The notes under the pieces are model-generated. The model was not told the origin of the DNA and did no database searches. It worked only from the letters and a program-made list of their open reading frames with translations. Both the position numbers and the translations under genes were made by a program. A stretch of DNA of 64,000 nucleotides from Antedon mediterranea (Eukaryota; Echinodermata; Crinoidea; Comatulida; Antedonidae), in assembly GCF_964355755.1 (NCBI RefSeq), contig NC_092675.1:13593312-13657311 (forward strand), in the 5' to 3' direction. This document shows, piece by piece, positions 40,242 to 54,632 of the stretch (the stretch's first letter is position 1; each line of letters starts with the position of its first letter).

Positions 40242-43200
40242 ACGTTTTAGACCATTTTGAGCATTTAGACAAAACTTTTTCACACAAAACACCAAAGTGC
40301 TTAGAATAGCTTCAAATCGCATTTGGAGACGTTTTAGACCATTTTGTGCATTTCGATGAAACTTGGTTACACAAAAACATCAAAGTGCTTAAAATCACAT
40401 TATAAATCGTTTTAGACCATTTTGAGCATTTCGACAAAACTTTTTCACACAAAATACCAAAGTGCTTAGAATAGCTTCAAATCGCATTTCGAGACGTTTT
40501 AGACCATTTTGTGATTTTCGAAAAAACTTTTTAACATAAAAACACCAAAGTGCTTAGAATAGCTTCAAATCACATTTGGAGACATTTTAGACCATTTTGT
40601 GATTTTCAAAAAAACTTGTTAACATAAAAACACGAAAGTTCTTAGAATAGCTTCAAATCGCATTTGGAAACGTTTTAGACCATTTTGTGATTTTCGAAAA
40701 AAATTGTTAACATAAAAACACCAAAGTGCTTAGAATCACATTATAAACCGTTTTAGACCATTTTGAGCATTTCGATAACAATTTTCACACAAAAACATCA
40801 AAGAGCACAAAATAGCTTAATATCGTATTTAAAAATGTTTTAGACCATTTTGAGCATTTAGATAAAACTTTTTCACACAAAACACCAAAGTGCTTAGAAT
40901 AGCTTCAAATCGCATTTGGAGACGTTTTAGACCATTTTGTGATTTTTGAAAAAACTTGTTAACATAAAAACACCAAAGTGCTTAGAATAGCTTCAAATCA
41001 CATTTTGATACGTTTTAGCCCATTTTGTGATTTTCGAAAAAACATGTTAACATAAAAACACGAAAGTGCTTAGAATAGCTTCAAATCACATTTGGAGACG
41101 TTTTAGACCATTTTGTGATTTTTGAAAAAACTTGTTAACATAAAAACACGAAAGTGCTTAGAATAGCTTCAAATCGCATTTGGAAACGTTTTAGACCATT
41201 TTGTGATTTTCGAAAAAGATTGTTAACATAAAAACACCAAAGTGCTTAGAATCACATTATAAACCGTTTTAGACCATTTTGAGCATTTCGATAACAATTT
41301 TCACACAAAAACATCAAAGAGCACAAAATAGCTTAATATCGTATTTAAAAATGTTTTAGACCATTTTGAGCATTTAGATAAAACTTTTTCACACAAAACA
41401 CCAAAGTGCTTAGAATAGCTTCAAATCGCATTTGGAGACGGTTTAGACCATTTTGTGATTTTGAAAAAACTTGTTAACATAAAAACACCAAAGTGCTTAG
41501 AATAGCTTCAAATCGCATTTGGAGACGTTTTAGACCATTTTGTGATTTTCGAAAAAACTTGTTAACATAAAAACACCAAAGTGCTTAGAATAGCTTCAAA
41601 TCGTATTTGGAGACGTTTTAGACCATTTTGAGATTTTCGAAAAAACTTGGTTACACAAAAACATCAAAGTGCTTAAAATCACATTATAAACCGTTTTAGA
41701 CCATTTTGAGCATTTCGATAACACTTTTCACACAAAAACATCAAAGAGCACAAAATAGCTTAATATCGTATTTAAAAACGTTTTAGACCATTTTGAGCAT
41801 TTCGACAAAACTTTTTCACACAAAACACCAAAGTGCTTAGAATAGCTTCAAATCGCATTTGGAGACGTTTTAGACCAATTTGTGATTTTTGAAAAAACTT
41901 GTTAACATAAAAACACCAAAGTGCTTAGAATAGCTTCAAATCACATTTGGAGACGTTTTAGACCATTTTGTGATTTTCGAAAAAACTTGTTAACATAAAA
42001 ACACGAAAGTGCTTAGAATAGCTTCAAATCGCATTTGGAGACGTTTTAGAACATTTTGTGTTTTTCGAAAAAAACTGTTAACATAAAAACACCAAAGTGC
42101 TTAGAATAGCTTCAAATCGCATTTGGAGACGTTTTAGACCATTTTTTGATTTTTGAAAAAACTTGTTAACATAAAAACACCAAAGTGCTTAGAATAGCTT
42201 CAAATCACATTTGGAGACGTTTTAGACCATTTTGTGATTTTCGAAAAAAATTGTTGACATAAAAACACCAAAGTGCTTAGAATCACATTATAAACCGTTT
42301 TAGACCATTTTGAGCATTTCGATAAAAATTTTCACAAAAAAACATCAAAGAGCACAAAATAGCTTAATATCGTATTTAAAAATGTTTTAGACCATTTTGA
42401 GCATTTAGATAAAACTTTTTCACACAAAACACCAAAGTGCTTAGAATAGCTTCAAATCGCATTTGGAGACGTTTTAGACCATTTTGTGATTTTTGAAAAA
42501 ACTTGTTAACATAAAAACACCAAAGTGCTTAGAATAGCTTCAAATCACATTTGGAGACGTTTTAGACCATTTTGTGATTTTCGAAAAAACTTGTTAACAT
42601 AAAAACACGAAAGTGCTTAGAATAGCTTCAAATCGCATTTGGAAACGTTTTAGACCATTTTGTGATTTTCGAAAAAACTTGTTAACATAAAAACACGAAA
42701 GTGCTTAGAATAGCTTCAAATCGCATTTGGAGACGTTTTAGACCATTTTGTGATTTTCGAAAAAAACTTGTTAACATAAAAACACGAAAGTGCTTAGAAT
42801 AGCTTCAAATCACATTTGGAGACGTTTTAGACCATTTTGTGATTTTTGAAAAAACTTGTTAACATAAAAACACGAAAGTGCTTAGAACAGCTTCAAATCG
42901 CATTTGGAAACGTTTTAGACCAATTTGTGCATTTCGATGAAACTTGATTACACAAAAACACCAAAGGATTTAGAATAGCTTCAAATCGCATTTGGAGACG
43001 TTTTAGACCATTTTGTGATTTTGAAAAAACTTGTTAACATAAAAACACCAAAGTGCTTAGAATAGCTTCAAATCGCATTTGGAGACGTTTTAGACCATTT
43101 TGTGATTTTCGAAAAAACTTGTTAACATAAAAACACCAAAGTGCTTAGAATAGCTTCAAATCGTATTTGGAGACGTTTTAGACCATTTTGAGATTTTCGA

Positions 43201-43589
43201 AAAAACTTGGTTACACAAAAACATCAAAGTGCTTAAAATCACATTATAAACCGTTTTAGACCATTTTGAGTATTTCGATAACACTTTTCACACAAAAACA
43301 TCAAAGAGCACAAAATAGCTTAATATCGTATTTAAAAACGTTTTAGACCATTTTGAGCATTTCGACAAAACTTTTTCACACAAAACACCAAAGTGCTTAG
43401 AATAGCTTCAAATCGCATTTGGAGACGTTTTAGACCAATTTGTGCATTTCGATGAAACTTGATTACACAAAAACATCAAAGTGCTTAAAATCACATTATA
43501 AACCGTTTTAGACCATTTTGAGCATTTCGATAACACTTTTCACACAAAAACATCAAAGAGCACAAAATAGCTTAATATCGTATTTAAAA
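40242..43589 (+). repeat. HOR unit 25, 39-mer, 3348 bp
   Basis: Follows unit 23 at +4552 from A to J (43173-43250), then continues K (gagtatttcg) L M K instead of K L G d. The switch lies in K/L around 43.25-43.43 kb. Confidence 0.88.
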
Positions 43590-44874
43590 ACGTTTTAGAC
43601 CATTTTGAGCATTTAGACAAAACTTTTTCACACAAAACACCAAAGTGCTTAGAAAAGCTTCAAATCGCATTTGGAGACGTTTTAGACCATTTTGTGCATT
43701 TCGATGGAACTTGGTTACACAAAAACATCAAAGTGCTTAAAATCACATTATAAATCGTTTTAGACCATTTTGAGCATTTCGACAAAACTTTTTCACACAA
43801 AATACAAAAGTGCTTAGAATAGCTTCAAATCGCATTTGGAGACGTTTTAGACCATTTTGTGATTTTCGAAAAAACTTTTTAACATAAAAACACCAAAGTG
43901 CTTAGAATAGCTTCAAATCACATTTGGAGACGTTTTAGACCATTTTGTGATTTTCGAAAAAACTTGTTAACATAAAAACACGAAAGTGCATAGAATAGCT
44001 TCAAATCGCATTTGGAAACGTTTTAGACCATTTTGTGATTTTCGAAAAAAATTGTTAACATAAAAACACCAAAGTGCTTAGAATCACATTATAAACCGTT
44101 TTAGACCATTTTGAGCATTTCGATAACAATTTTCACACAAAAACATCAAAGAGCACAAATTAGCTTAATATCGTATTTAAAAATGTTTTAGACCATTTTG
44201 AGCATTTAGATAAAACTTTTTCACACAAAACACCAAAGTGCTTAGAATAGCTTCAAATCGCATTTGGAGACGTTTTAGACCATTTTGTGATTTTTGAAAA
44301 AACTTGTTAACATAAAAACACCAAAGTGCTTAGAATAGCTTCAAATCACATTTGGAGACGTTTTAGACCATTTTGTGATTTTCGAAAAAACTTGTTAACA
44401 TAAAAACACGAAAGTGCTTAGAATAGCTTCAAATCGCATTTGGAAACGTTTTAGACCATTTTGTGATTTTCGAAAAAACTTGTTAACATAAAAACACGAA
44501 AGTGCTTAGAATAGCTTCAAATCGCATTTGGAGACGTTTTAGACCATTTTGTGATTTTCGAAAAAACTTGTTAACATAAAAACACGAAAGTGCTTAGAAT
44601 AGCTTCAAATCACATTTGGAGACGTTTTAGACCATTTTGTGATTTTTGAAAAAACTTGTTAACATAAAAACACGAAAGTGCTTAGAAAAACTTCAAATCG
44701 CATTTGGAAACGTTTTAGACCAATTTGTGCATTTCGATGAAACTTGATTACACAAAAACATCAAAGTGCTTAAAATCACATTATAAACCGTTTTAGACCA
44801 TTTTGAGCATTTCGATAACACTTTTCACACAAAAACATTAAAGAGCACAAAATAGCTTAATATCGTATTTAAAA
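43590..44874 (+). repeat. HOR unit 26, 15-mer, 1285 bp
   Basis: Same order, length and markers (agaaaagcttc, gatggaac, atacaaaag, gtgcatagaat) as unit 4 at offset 39,500. It differs by point changes, e.g. X has gttaacata and a late G has cttagaaaaac. Confidence 0.9.
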
Positions 44875-47800
44875 ACGTTTTAGACCATTTTGAGCATTTA
44901 GACAAAACTTTTTCACACAAAACACCAAAGTGCTTAGAATAGCTTCAAATCGCATTTGGAGACGTTTTAGACCATTTTGTGCATTTCGATGAAACTTGGT
45001 TACACAAAAACATCAAAGTGCTTAAAATCACATTATAAATCGTTTTAGACCATTTTGAGCATTTCGACAAAACTTTTTCACACAAAATACCAAAGTGCTT
45101 AGAATAGCTTCAAATCGCATTTCGAGACGTTTTAGACCATTTTGTGATTTTCGAAAAAACTTTTTAACATAAAAACACCAAAGTGCTTAGAATAGCTTCA
45201 AATCACATTTGGAGACATTTTAGACCATTTTGTGATTTTCAAAAAAACTTGTTAACATAAAAACACGAAAGTTCTTAGAATAGCTTCAAATCGCATTTGG
45301 AAACGTTTTAGACCATTTTGTGATTTTCGAAAAAAATTGTTAACATAAAAACACCAAAGTGCTTAGAATCACATTATAAACCGTTTTAGACCATTTTGAG
45401 CATTTCGATAACAATTTTCACACAAAAACATCAAAGAGCACAAAATAGCTTAATATCGTATTTAAAAATGTTTTAGACCATTTTGAGCATTTAGATAAAA
45501 CTTTTTCACACAAAACACCAAAGTGCTTAGAATAGCTTCAAATCGCATTTGGAGACGTTTTAGACCATTTTGTGATTTTTGAAAAAACTTGTTAACATAA
45601 AAACACCAAAGTGCTTAGAATAGCTTCAAATCACATTTTGATACGTTTTAGCCCATTTTGTGATTTTCGAAAAAACTTGTTAACATAAAAACACGAAAGT
45701 GCTTAGAATAGCTTCAAATCACATTTGGAGACGTTTTAGACCATTTTGTGATTTTTGAAAAAACTTGTTAACATAAAAACACGAAAGTGCTTAGAATAGC
45801 TTCAAATCGCATTTGGAAACGTTTTAGACCATTTTGTGATTTTCGAAAAAGATTGTTAACATAAAAACACCAAAGTGCTTAGAATCACATTATAAACCGT
45901 TTTAGACCATTTTGAGCATTTCGATAACAATTTTCACACAAAAACATCAAAGAGCACAAAATAGCTTAATATCGTATTTAAAAATGTTTTAGACCATTTT
46001 GAGCATTTAGATAAAACTTTTTCACACAAAACACCAAAGTGCTTAGAATAGCTTCAAATCGCATTTGGAGACGGTTTAGACCATTTTGTGATTTTGAAAA
46101 AACTTGTTAACATAAAAACACCAAAGTGCTTAGAATAGCTTCAAATCGCATTTGGAGACGTTTTAGACCATTTTGTGATTTTCGAAAACACTTGTTAACA
46201 TAAAAACACCAAAGTGCTTAGAATAGCTTCAAATCGTATTTGGAGACGTTTTAGACCATTTTGAGATTTTCGAAAAAACTTGGTTACACAAAAACATCAA
46301 AGTGCTTAAAATCACATTATAAACCGTTTTAGACCATTTTGAGCATTTCGATAACACTTTTCACACAAAAACATCAAAGAGCACAAAATAGCTTAATATC
46401 GTATTTAAAAACGTTTTAGACCATTTTGAGCATTTCGACAAAACTTTTTCACACAAAACACCAAAGTGCTTAGAATAGCTTCAAATCGCATTTGGAGACG
46501 TTTTAGACCAATTTGTGATTTTTGAAAAAACTTGTTAACATAAAAACACCAAAGTGCTTAGAATAGCTTCAAATCACATTTGGAGACGTTTTAGACCATT
46601 TTGTGATTTTCGAAAAAACTTGTTAACATAAAAACACGAAAGTGCTTAGAATAGCTTCAAATCGCCTTTGGAAACGTTTTAGACCATTTTGTGATTTTCG
46701 AAAAAACTTGTTAACATAAAAACACGAAAGTGCTTAGAATCACTTTATAAACCGTTTTAGACCATTTTGAGCATTTCGATAACAATTTTCACACAAAAAC
46801 ATCAAAGAGCACAAAATAGCTTAATATCGTATTTAAAAATGTTTTAGACCATTTTGAGCATTTAGATAAAACTTTTTCACACAAAACACCAAAGTGCTTA
46901 GAATAGCTTCAAATCGCATTTGGAGACGTTTTAGACCATTTTGTGATTTTTGAAAAAACTTGTTAACATAAAAACACGAAAGTGCTTAGAATAGCTTCAA
47001 ATCGCATTTGGAAACGTTTTAGACCATTTTGTGATTTTCGAAAAATATTGTTAACATAAAAACACCAATGTGCTTAGAATCACATTATAAACCGTTTTAG
47101 ACCATTTTGAGCATTTCGATAACAATTTTCACACAAAAACATCAAAGAGCACAAAATAGCTTAATATCGTATTTATAAATGTTTTAGACCATTTTGAGCA
47201 TTTCGACAAAACTTTTTCACACAAAACACCAAAGTGCTTAGAATAGCTTCAAATCGCATTTGGAGACGTTTTTTATACCATTTTGTGATTTCGATGAAAC
47301 TTGATTACACAAAAACATCAAAGTGCTTAAAATCACATTATAAACCGTTTTAGACCATTTTGAGCATTTCGATAACACTTTTCACACAAAAACATCAAAG
47401 AGCACAAAATAGCTTAATATCGTATTTAAAAACGTTTTAGACCATTTTGAGCATTTAGACAAAACTTTTTCACACAAAACACCAAAGTGCTTAGAATAGC
47501 TTCAAATCGCATTTGGAGACGTTTTAGAACATTTTGTGTTTTTCGAAAAAAACTGTTAACATAAAAACACCAAAGTGCTTAGAATAGCTTCAAATCGCAT
47601 TTGGAGACGTTTTAGACCATTTTGTGATTTTTGAAAAAACTTGTTAACATAAAAACACCAAAGTGCTTAGAATAGCTTCAAATCACATTTGGAGACGTTT
47701 TAGACCATTTTGTGATTTTCGAAAAAACTTGTTAACATAAAAACACGAAAGTGCTTAGAATAGCTTCAAATCGCATTTGGAAACGTTTTAGACCATTTTG

Positions 47801-48540
47801 TGATTTTCGAAAAAGATTGTTAACATAAAAACACCAAAGTGCTTAGAATCACAATATAAACCGTTTTAGACCATTTTGAGCATTTCGATAACAATTTTCA
47901 CACAAAAACATCAAAGAGCACAAAATAGCTTAATATCGTATTTAAAAATGTTTTAGACCATTTTGAGCATTTAGATAAAACTTTTTTCACACAAAACACC
48001 AAAGTGCTTAGAATAGCTTCAAATCGCATTTGGAGACGTTTTAGACCATTTTGTGATTTTCGAAAAAACTTGTTAACATAAAAACACCAAAGTGCTTAGA
48101 ATAGCTTCAAATCGTATTTGGAGACGTTTTAGACCATTTTGAGATTTTCGAAAAAACTTGGTTACACAAAAACATCAAAGTGCTTAAAATCACATTATAA
48201 ACCGTTTTAGACCATTTTGAGCATTTCGATAACACTTTTCACACAAAAACATCAAAGAGCACAAAATAGCTTAATATCGTATTTAAAAACGTTTTAGACC
48301 ATTTTGAGCATTTCGACAAAACTTTTTCACACAAAACACCAAAGTGCTTAGAATAGCTTCAAATCGCATTTGGAGACGTTTTAGACCAATTTGTGCATTT
48401 CGATGAAACTTGATTACACAAAAACATCAAAGTGCTTAAAATCACATTATAAACCGTTTTAGACCATTTTGAGCATTTCGATAACACTTTTCACACAAAA
48501 ACATCAAAGAGCACAAAATAGCTTAATATCGTATTTAAAA
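44875..48540 (+). repeat. HOR unit 27, 43-mer, 3666 bp, irregular
   Basis: Starts A B C D D2 X F A' G d G X F A' H' I J K L like units 14 and 23, then G d X F A' G X F A', an odd class 2 monomer (47266-47344), K, an A at 47432 not followed by B, d G d X F A' I J K L M K. It has several private changes (cactttataaa, cacaatataaa, an extra T in A' at 47948), so it is less homogenised than the units before it. Confidence 0.85.
47266..47344 (+). repeat. Decayed class 2 monomer, 79 bp
   Basis: The opening box reads acgttttttataccatttt in place of acgttttagaccatttt, and gtgatttcgatgaaac follows, a mix of class 4 and M. The rest is M, ending attataaa. No other copy of this form occurs in the window. 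Confidence 0.85.
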
Positions 48541-50239
48541 ACGTTTTAGACCATTTTGAGCATTTAGACAAAACTTTTTCACACAAAACACCAAAGTGCT
48601 TAGAATAGCTTCAAATCGCATTTGGAGACGTTTTAGACCATTTTGTGCATTTCGATGAAACTTGGTTACACAAAAACATCAAAGTGCTTAAAATCACATT
48701 ATAAATCGTTTTAGACCATTTTGAGCATTTCGACAAAACTTTTTCACACAAAATACCAAAGTGCTTAAAATAGCTTCAAATCGCATTTCGAGACGTTTTA
48801 GACCATTTTGTGATTTTCGAAAAAACTTTTTAACATAAAAACACCAAAGTGCTTAGAATAGCTTCAAATCACATTTGGAGACATTTTAGACCATTTTGTG
48901 ATTTTCGAAAAAACTTGTTAACATAAAAACACGAAAGTGCTTAGAATATCTTCAAATCGCATTTGGAAACGTTTTAGACCATTTTGTGATTTTCGAAAAA
49001 AATTGTTAACATAAAAACACCAAAGTGCTTAGAATCACATTATAAACCGTTTTAGACCATTTTGAGCATTTCGATAACAATTTTCACACAAAAACATCAA
49101 AGAGCACAAAATAGCTTAATATCGTATTTAAAAATGTTTTAGACCATTTTGAGCATTTAGATAAGACTTTTTCACACAAAACACCAAAGTCCTTAGAATA
49201 GCTTCAAATCGCATTTGGAGACGTTTTAGACCATTTTGTGATTTTTTAAAAAACTTGTTAACATAAAAACACCAAAGTGCTTAGAATAGCTTCAAATCAC
49301 ATTTGGAGACGTTTTAGACCATTTTGTGATTTTCGAAAAAACTTTTTAACATAAAAACACCAAAGTGCTTAGAATAGCTTCAAATCACATTTGGAGACGT
49401 TTTAGACCATTTTGTGATTTTTGAAAAAGATTGTTAACATAAAAACACCAAAGTGCTTAGAATCACATTATAAACCGTTTTAGACCATTTTGAGCATTTC
49501 GATAACAATTTTCACACAAAAACATCAAAGAGCACAAAATAGCTTAATATCGTATTTAAAAATGTTTTAGACCATTTTGAGCATTTAGATAAAACTTTTT
49601 CACACAAAACACCAAAGTGCTTAGAATAGCTTCAAATCGCATTTGGAGACGGTTTAGACCATTTTGTGATTTTGAAAAAACTTGTTAACATAAAACACCA
49701 AAGTGCTTAGAATAGCTTCAAATCGCATTTGGAGACGTTTTAGACCATTTTGTGATTTTCGAAAAAACTTGTTAACATAAAAACACCAAAGTGCTTAGAA
49801 TAGCTTCAAATCGTATTTGGAGACGTTTAAGACCATTTTGAGATTTTCGAAAAAACTTGGTTACACAAAAACATCAAAGTGCTTAAAATCACATTATAAA
49901 CCGTTTTAGACCATTTTGAGCATTTCGATAACACTTTTCACACAAAAACATCAAAGAGCACAAAATAGCTTAATATCGTATTTAAAAACGTTTTAGACCA
50001 TTTTGAGCATTTCGACAAAACTTTTTCACACAAAACACCAAAGTGCTTAGAATAGCTTCAAATCGCATTTGGAGACGTTTTAGACCAATTTGTGCATTTC
50101 GATGAAACTTGATTACACAAAAACATCAAAGTGCTTAAAATCACATTATAAACCGTTTTAGACCATTTTGAGCATTTCGATAACACTTTTCACACAAAAA
50201 CATCAAAGAGCACAAAATAGCTTAATATCGTATTTAAAA
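48541..50239 (+). repeat. HOR unit 28, 20-mer, 1699 bp
   Basis: Order A B C D D2 X F A' G D G/X F A' H' I J K L M K. G/X (49397-49474) begins as G and ends as X. H' (49649-49734) is 86 bp. Private point changes include gtccttag, agaatatcttc and gataagac. Confidence 0.88.
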
Positions 50240-51599
50240 ACGTTTTAGACCATTTTGAGCATTTAGACAAAACTTTTTCACACAAAAAACCAAAGTGCTT
50301 AGAATAGCTTCAAATCGCAATTGGAGACGTTTTAGACCATTTTGTGCATTTCGATGGAACTTGGTTACACAAAAACATCAAAGTGCTTAAAATCACATTA
50401 TAAATCGTTTTAGACCATTTTGAGCATTTCGACAAAACTTTTTCACACAAAATACAAAAGTGCTTAGAATAGCTTCAAATCGCATTTGGAGACGTTTTAG
50501 ACCATTTTGTGATTTTCGAAAAAACTTTTTAACATAAAAACACCAAAGTGCTTAGAATAGCTTCAAATCACATTTGGAGACGTTTTAGACCATTTTGTGA
50601 TTTTCGAAAAAACTTGTTAACATAAAAACACGAAAGTGCTTAGAATAGCTTCAAATCGCATTTAGAAACGTTTTAGACCATTTTGTGATTTTCGAAAAAA
50701 ATTGTTAACATAAAAACACCAAAGTGCTTAGAATCACATTATAAACCGTTTTAGACCATTTTGAGCATTTCGATAACAATTTTCACACAAAAACATCAAA
50801 GAGCACAAAATAGCTTAATATCGTATTTAAAAATGTTTTAGACCATTTTGAGCATTTAGATAAAACTTTTTCACACAAAACACCAAAGTGCTTAGAATAG
50901 CTTCAAATCGCATTTGGAGACGTTTTAGACCAATTTGTGATTTTTGAAAAAACTTGTTAACATAAAAACACCAAAGTGCTTAGAATAGCTTCAAATCACA
51001 TTTGGAGACGTTTTAGACCATTTTGTGATTTTGAACAAACTTGTTAACATAAAAACACCAAAGTGCTTAGAATAGCTTCAAATCGCATTTGGAGACGTTT
51101 TAGACCATTTTGTGATTTTCGAAAAAACTTGTTAACATAAAAACACCAAAGTGCTTAGAATAGCTTCAAATCGTATTTGGAGACGTTTTAGACCATTTTG
51201 AGATTTTCGAAAAAACTTGGTTACACAAAAACATCAAAGTGCTTAAAATCACATTATAAACCGTTTTAGACCATTTTGAGCATTTCGATAACACTTTTCA
51301 CACAAAAACATCAAAGAGCACAAAATAGCTTAATATCGTATTTAAAAACGTTTTAGACCATTTTGAGCATTTCGACAAAACTTTTTCACACAAAACACCA
51401 AAGTGCTTAGAATAGCTTCAAATCGCATTTGGAGACGTTTTAGACCAATTTGTGCATTTCGATGAAACTTGATTACACAAAAACATCAAAGTGCTTAAAA
51501 TCACATTATAAACCGTTTTAGACCATTTTGAGCATTTCGATAACACTTTTCACACAAAAACATCAAAGAGCACAAAATAGCTTAATATCGTATTTAAAA
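50240..51599 (+). repeat. HOR unit 29, 16-mer, 1360 bp, probable ancestral form of the E-type unit
   Basis: Order A B C D D2 X F A' G H I J K L M K. It is the only unit with H, I, J, K, L, M, K after G and also full-length D2 (50580-50667) and X (50668-50745) in the E position. The difference from the 15-mer is 1360-1232 = 128 bp, exactly D2+X minus E. Confidence 0.9.
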
Positions 51600-52368
51600 A
51601 CGTTTTAGACCATTTTGAGCATTTAGACAAAACTTTTTCACACAAAACACCAAAGTGCTTAGAATAGCTTCAAATCGCATTTGGAGACGTTTTAGACCAT
51701 TTTGTGCATTTCGATGAAACTTGGTTACACAAAAACATCAAAGTGCTTAAAATCACATTATAAATCGTTTTAGACCATTTTGAGCATTTCGACAAAACTT
51801 TTTCACACAAAATACCAAAGTGCTTAGAATAGCTTCAAATCGCATTTCGAGACGTTCTAGACCATTTTGTGATTTTCGAAAAAACTTTTTAACATAAAAA
51901 CACCAAAGTGCTTAGAATAGCTTCAAATCACATTTGGAGACATTTTAGACCATTTTGTGATTTTCGAAAAAACTTGTTAACATAAAAACACGAAAGTGCT
52001 TAGAATAGCTTCAAATCGCATTTGGAGACGTTTTAGACCATTTTGTGATTTTCGAAAAAACTTGTTAACATAAAAACACGAAAGTGCTTAGAATAGCTTC
52101 AAATCACATTTGGAGACGTTTTAGACCATTTTGTGATTTTTGAAAAAACTTGTTAACATAAAAACACGAAAGTGCTTAGAACAGCTTCAAATCGCATTTG
52201 GAAACGTTTTAGACCAATTTGTGCATTTCGATGAAACTTGATTACACAAAAACATCAAAGTGCTTAAAATCACATTATAAACCGTTTTAGACCATTTTGA
52301 GCATTTCGATAACACTTTTCACACAAAAACATTAAAGAGCACAAAATAGCTTAATATCGTATTTAAAA
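51600..52368 (+). repeat. HOR unit 30, 9-mer, 769 bp (shortest)
   Basis: Order A B C D D2 d G M K. It opens like unit 3 (atttcgag, acgttctag) and jumps from D2 into a late d-G-M-K, so X-F-A' and J-K-L are absent. Confidence 0.9.
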
Positions 52369-53740
52369 ACGTTTTAGACCATTTTGAGCATTTAGACAAA
52401 ACTTTTTCACACAAAACACCAAAGTGCTTAGAATAGCTTCAAATCGCATTTGGAGACGTTTTAGACCATTTTGTGCATTTCGATGAAACTTGGTTACACA
52501 AAAACATCAAAGTGCTTAAAATCACATTATAAATCGTTTTAGACCATTTTGAGCATTTCGACAAAACTTTTTCACACAAAATACCAAAGTGCTTAGAATA
52601 GCTTCAAATCGCATTTCGAGACGTTTTAGACCATTTTGTGATTTTCGAAAAAACTTTTTAACATAAAAACACCAAAGTGCTTAGAATAGCTTCAAATCAC
52701 ATTTGGAGACATTTTAGACCATTTTGTGATTTTCGAAAAAACTTGTTAACATAAAAACACGAAAGTTCTTAGAATAGCTTCAAATCGCATTTGGAAACGT
52801 TTTAGACCATTTTGTGATTTTCGAAAAAAATTGTTAACATAAAAACACCAAAGTGCTTAGAATCACATTATAAACCGTTTTAGACCATTTTGAGCATTTC
52901 GATAACAATTTTCACACAAAAACATCAAAGAGCACAAAATAGCTTAATATCGTATTTAAAAATGTTTTAGACCATTTTGAGCATTTAGATAAAACTTTTT
53001 CACACAAAACACCAAAGTGCTTAGAATAGCTTCAAATCGCATTTGGAGACGTTTTAGACCATTTTGTGATTTTTGAAAAAACTTGTTAACATAAAAACAC
53101 CAAAGTGCTTAGAATAGCTTCAAATCACATTTGGAGACGTTTTAGACCATTTTGTGATTTTCGAAAAAACTTTTTAACATAAAAACACCAAAGTGCTTAG
53201 AATAGCTTCAAATCACATTTGGAGACGTTTTAGACCATTTTGTGATTTTTGAAAAAACTTGTTAACATAAAAACACGAAAGTGCTTAGAATAGCTTCAAA
53301 TCGCATTTGGAAACGTTTTAGACCATTTTGTGATTTTCGAAAAAGATTGTTAACATAAAAACACCAAAGTGTTTAGAATAGCTTCAAATCGCATTTGGAG
53401 ACGGTTTAGACCATTTTGTGATTTTGAAAAAACTTGTTAACATAAAAACACCAAAGTGCTTAGAATAGCTTCAAATCGCATTTGGAGACGTTTTAGACCA
53501 TTTTGTGATTTTCGAAAAAACTTGTTAACATAAAAACACCAAAGTGCTTAGAATAGCTTCAAATCGTATTTGGAGACGTTTTAGACCATTTTGAGATTTT
53601 CGAAAAAACTTGGTTACACAAAAACATCAAAGTGCTTAAAATCACATTATAAACCGTTTTAGACCATTTTGAGCATTTCGATAACACTTTTCACACAAAA
53701 ACATCAAAGAGCACAAAATAGCTTAATATCGTATTTAAAA
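52369..53740 (+). repeat. HOR unit 31, 16-mer, 1372 bp
   Basis: Order A B C D D2 X F A' G D G d H' I J K, followed directly by A. It is unit 3 without the final L-M-K (252 bp). Confidence 0.9.
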
Positions 53741-54632
53741 ACGTTTTAGACCATTTTGAGCATTTAGACAAAACTTTTTCACACAAAACACCAAAGTGCT
53801 TAGAATAGCTTCAAATCGCATTTGGAGACGTTTTAGACCATTTTGTGCATTTCGATGAAAGTTGGTTACACAAAAACATCAAAGTGCTTAAAATCACATT
53901 ATAAATCGTTTTAGACCATTTTGAGCATTTCGACAAAACTTTTTCACACAAAATACCAAAGTGCTTAGAATAGCTTCAAATCGCATTTGGAGACGTTTTA
54001 GACCATTTTGTGATTTTCGAAAAAACTTTTTAACATAAAAACACCAAAGTGCTTAGAATAGCTTCAAATCACATTTGGAGACGTTTTAGACCATAAGTGC
54101 TTAGAATCACATTATAAACCGTTTTAGACCATTTTGAGCATTTCGATAACAATTTTAACACAAAAACATCAAAGAGCACAAAATAGCTTAATATCGTATT
54201 TAAAAATGTTTTAGACCATTTTGAGCATTTAGATAAAACTTTTTCACACAAAACACCAAAGTGCTTAGAATAGCTTCAAATCGCATTTGAAGACGTTTTA
54301 GACCAATTTGTGATTTTTGAAAAAACTTGTTAACATAAAAACACCAAAGTGCTTAGAATAGCTTCAAATCACATTTGGAGACGTTTTAGACCATTTTGTG
54401 ATTTTGAACAAACTTGTTAACATAAAAACACCAAAGTGCTTAGAATAGCTTCAAATCGTATTTGGAGACGTTTTAGAACATTTTGAGATTTTCGAAAAAA
54501 CTTGGTTACACAAAAACATCAAAGTGCTTAAAATCACATTATAAACCGTTTTAGACCATTTTGAGCATTTCGATAACACTTTTCACACAAAAACATCAAA
54601 GAGCACAAAATAGCTTAATATCGTATTTAAAA
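53741..54632 (+). repeat. HOR unit 32, 11-mer, 892 bp (shortened E-type)
   Basis: Order A B C D E F A' G H J K. Compared with the 15-mer it lacks I (88 bp) and L-M-K (252 bp), together 340 bp. H (54381-54467) ends cgtatttggag, so it is an H/I fusion. Confidence 0.9.
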
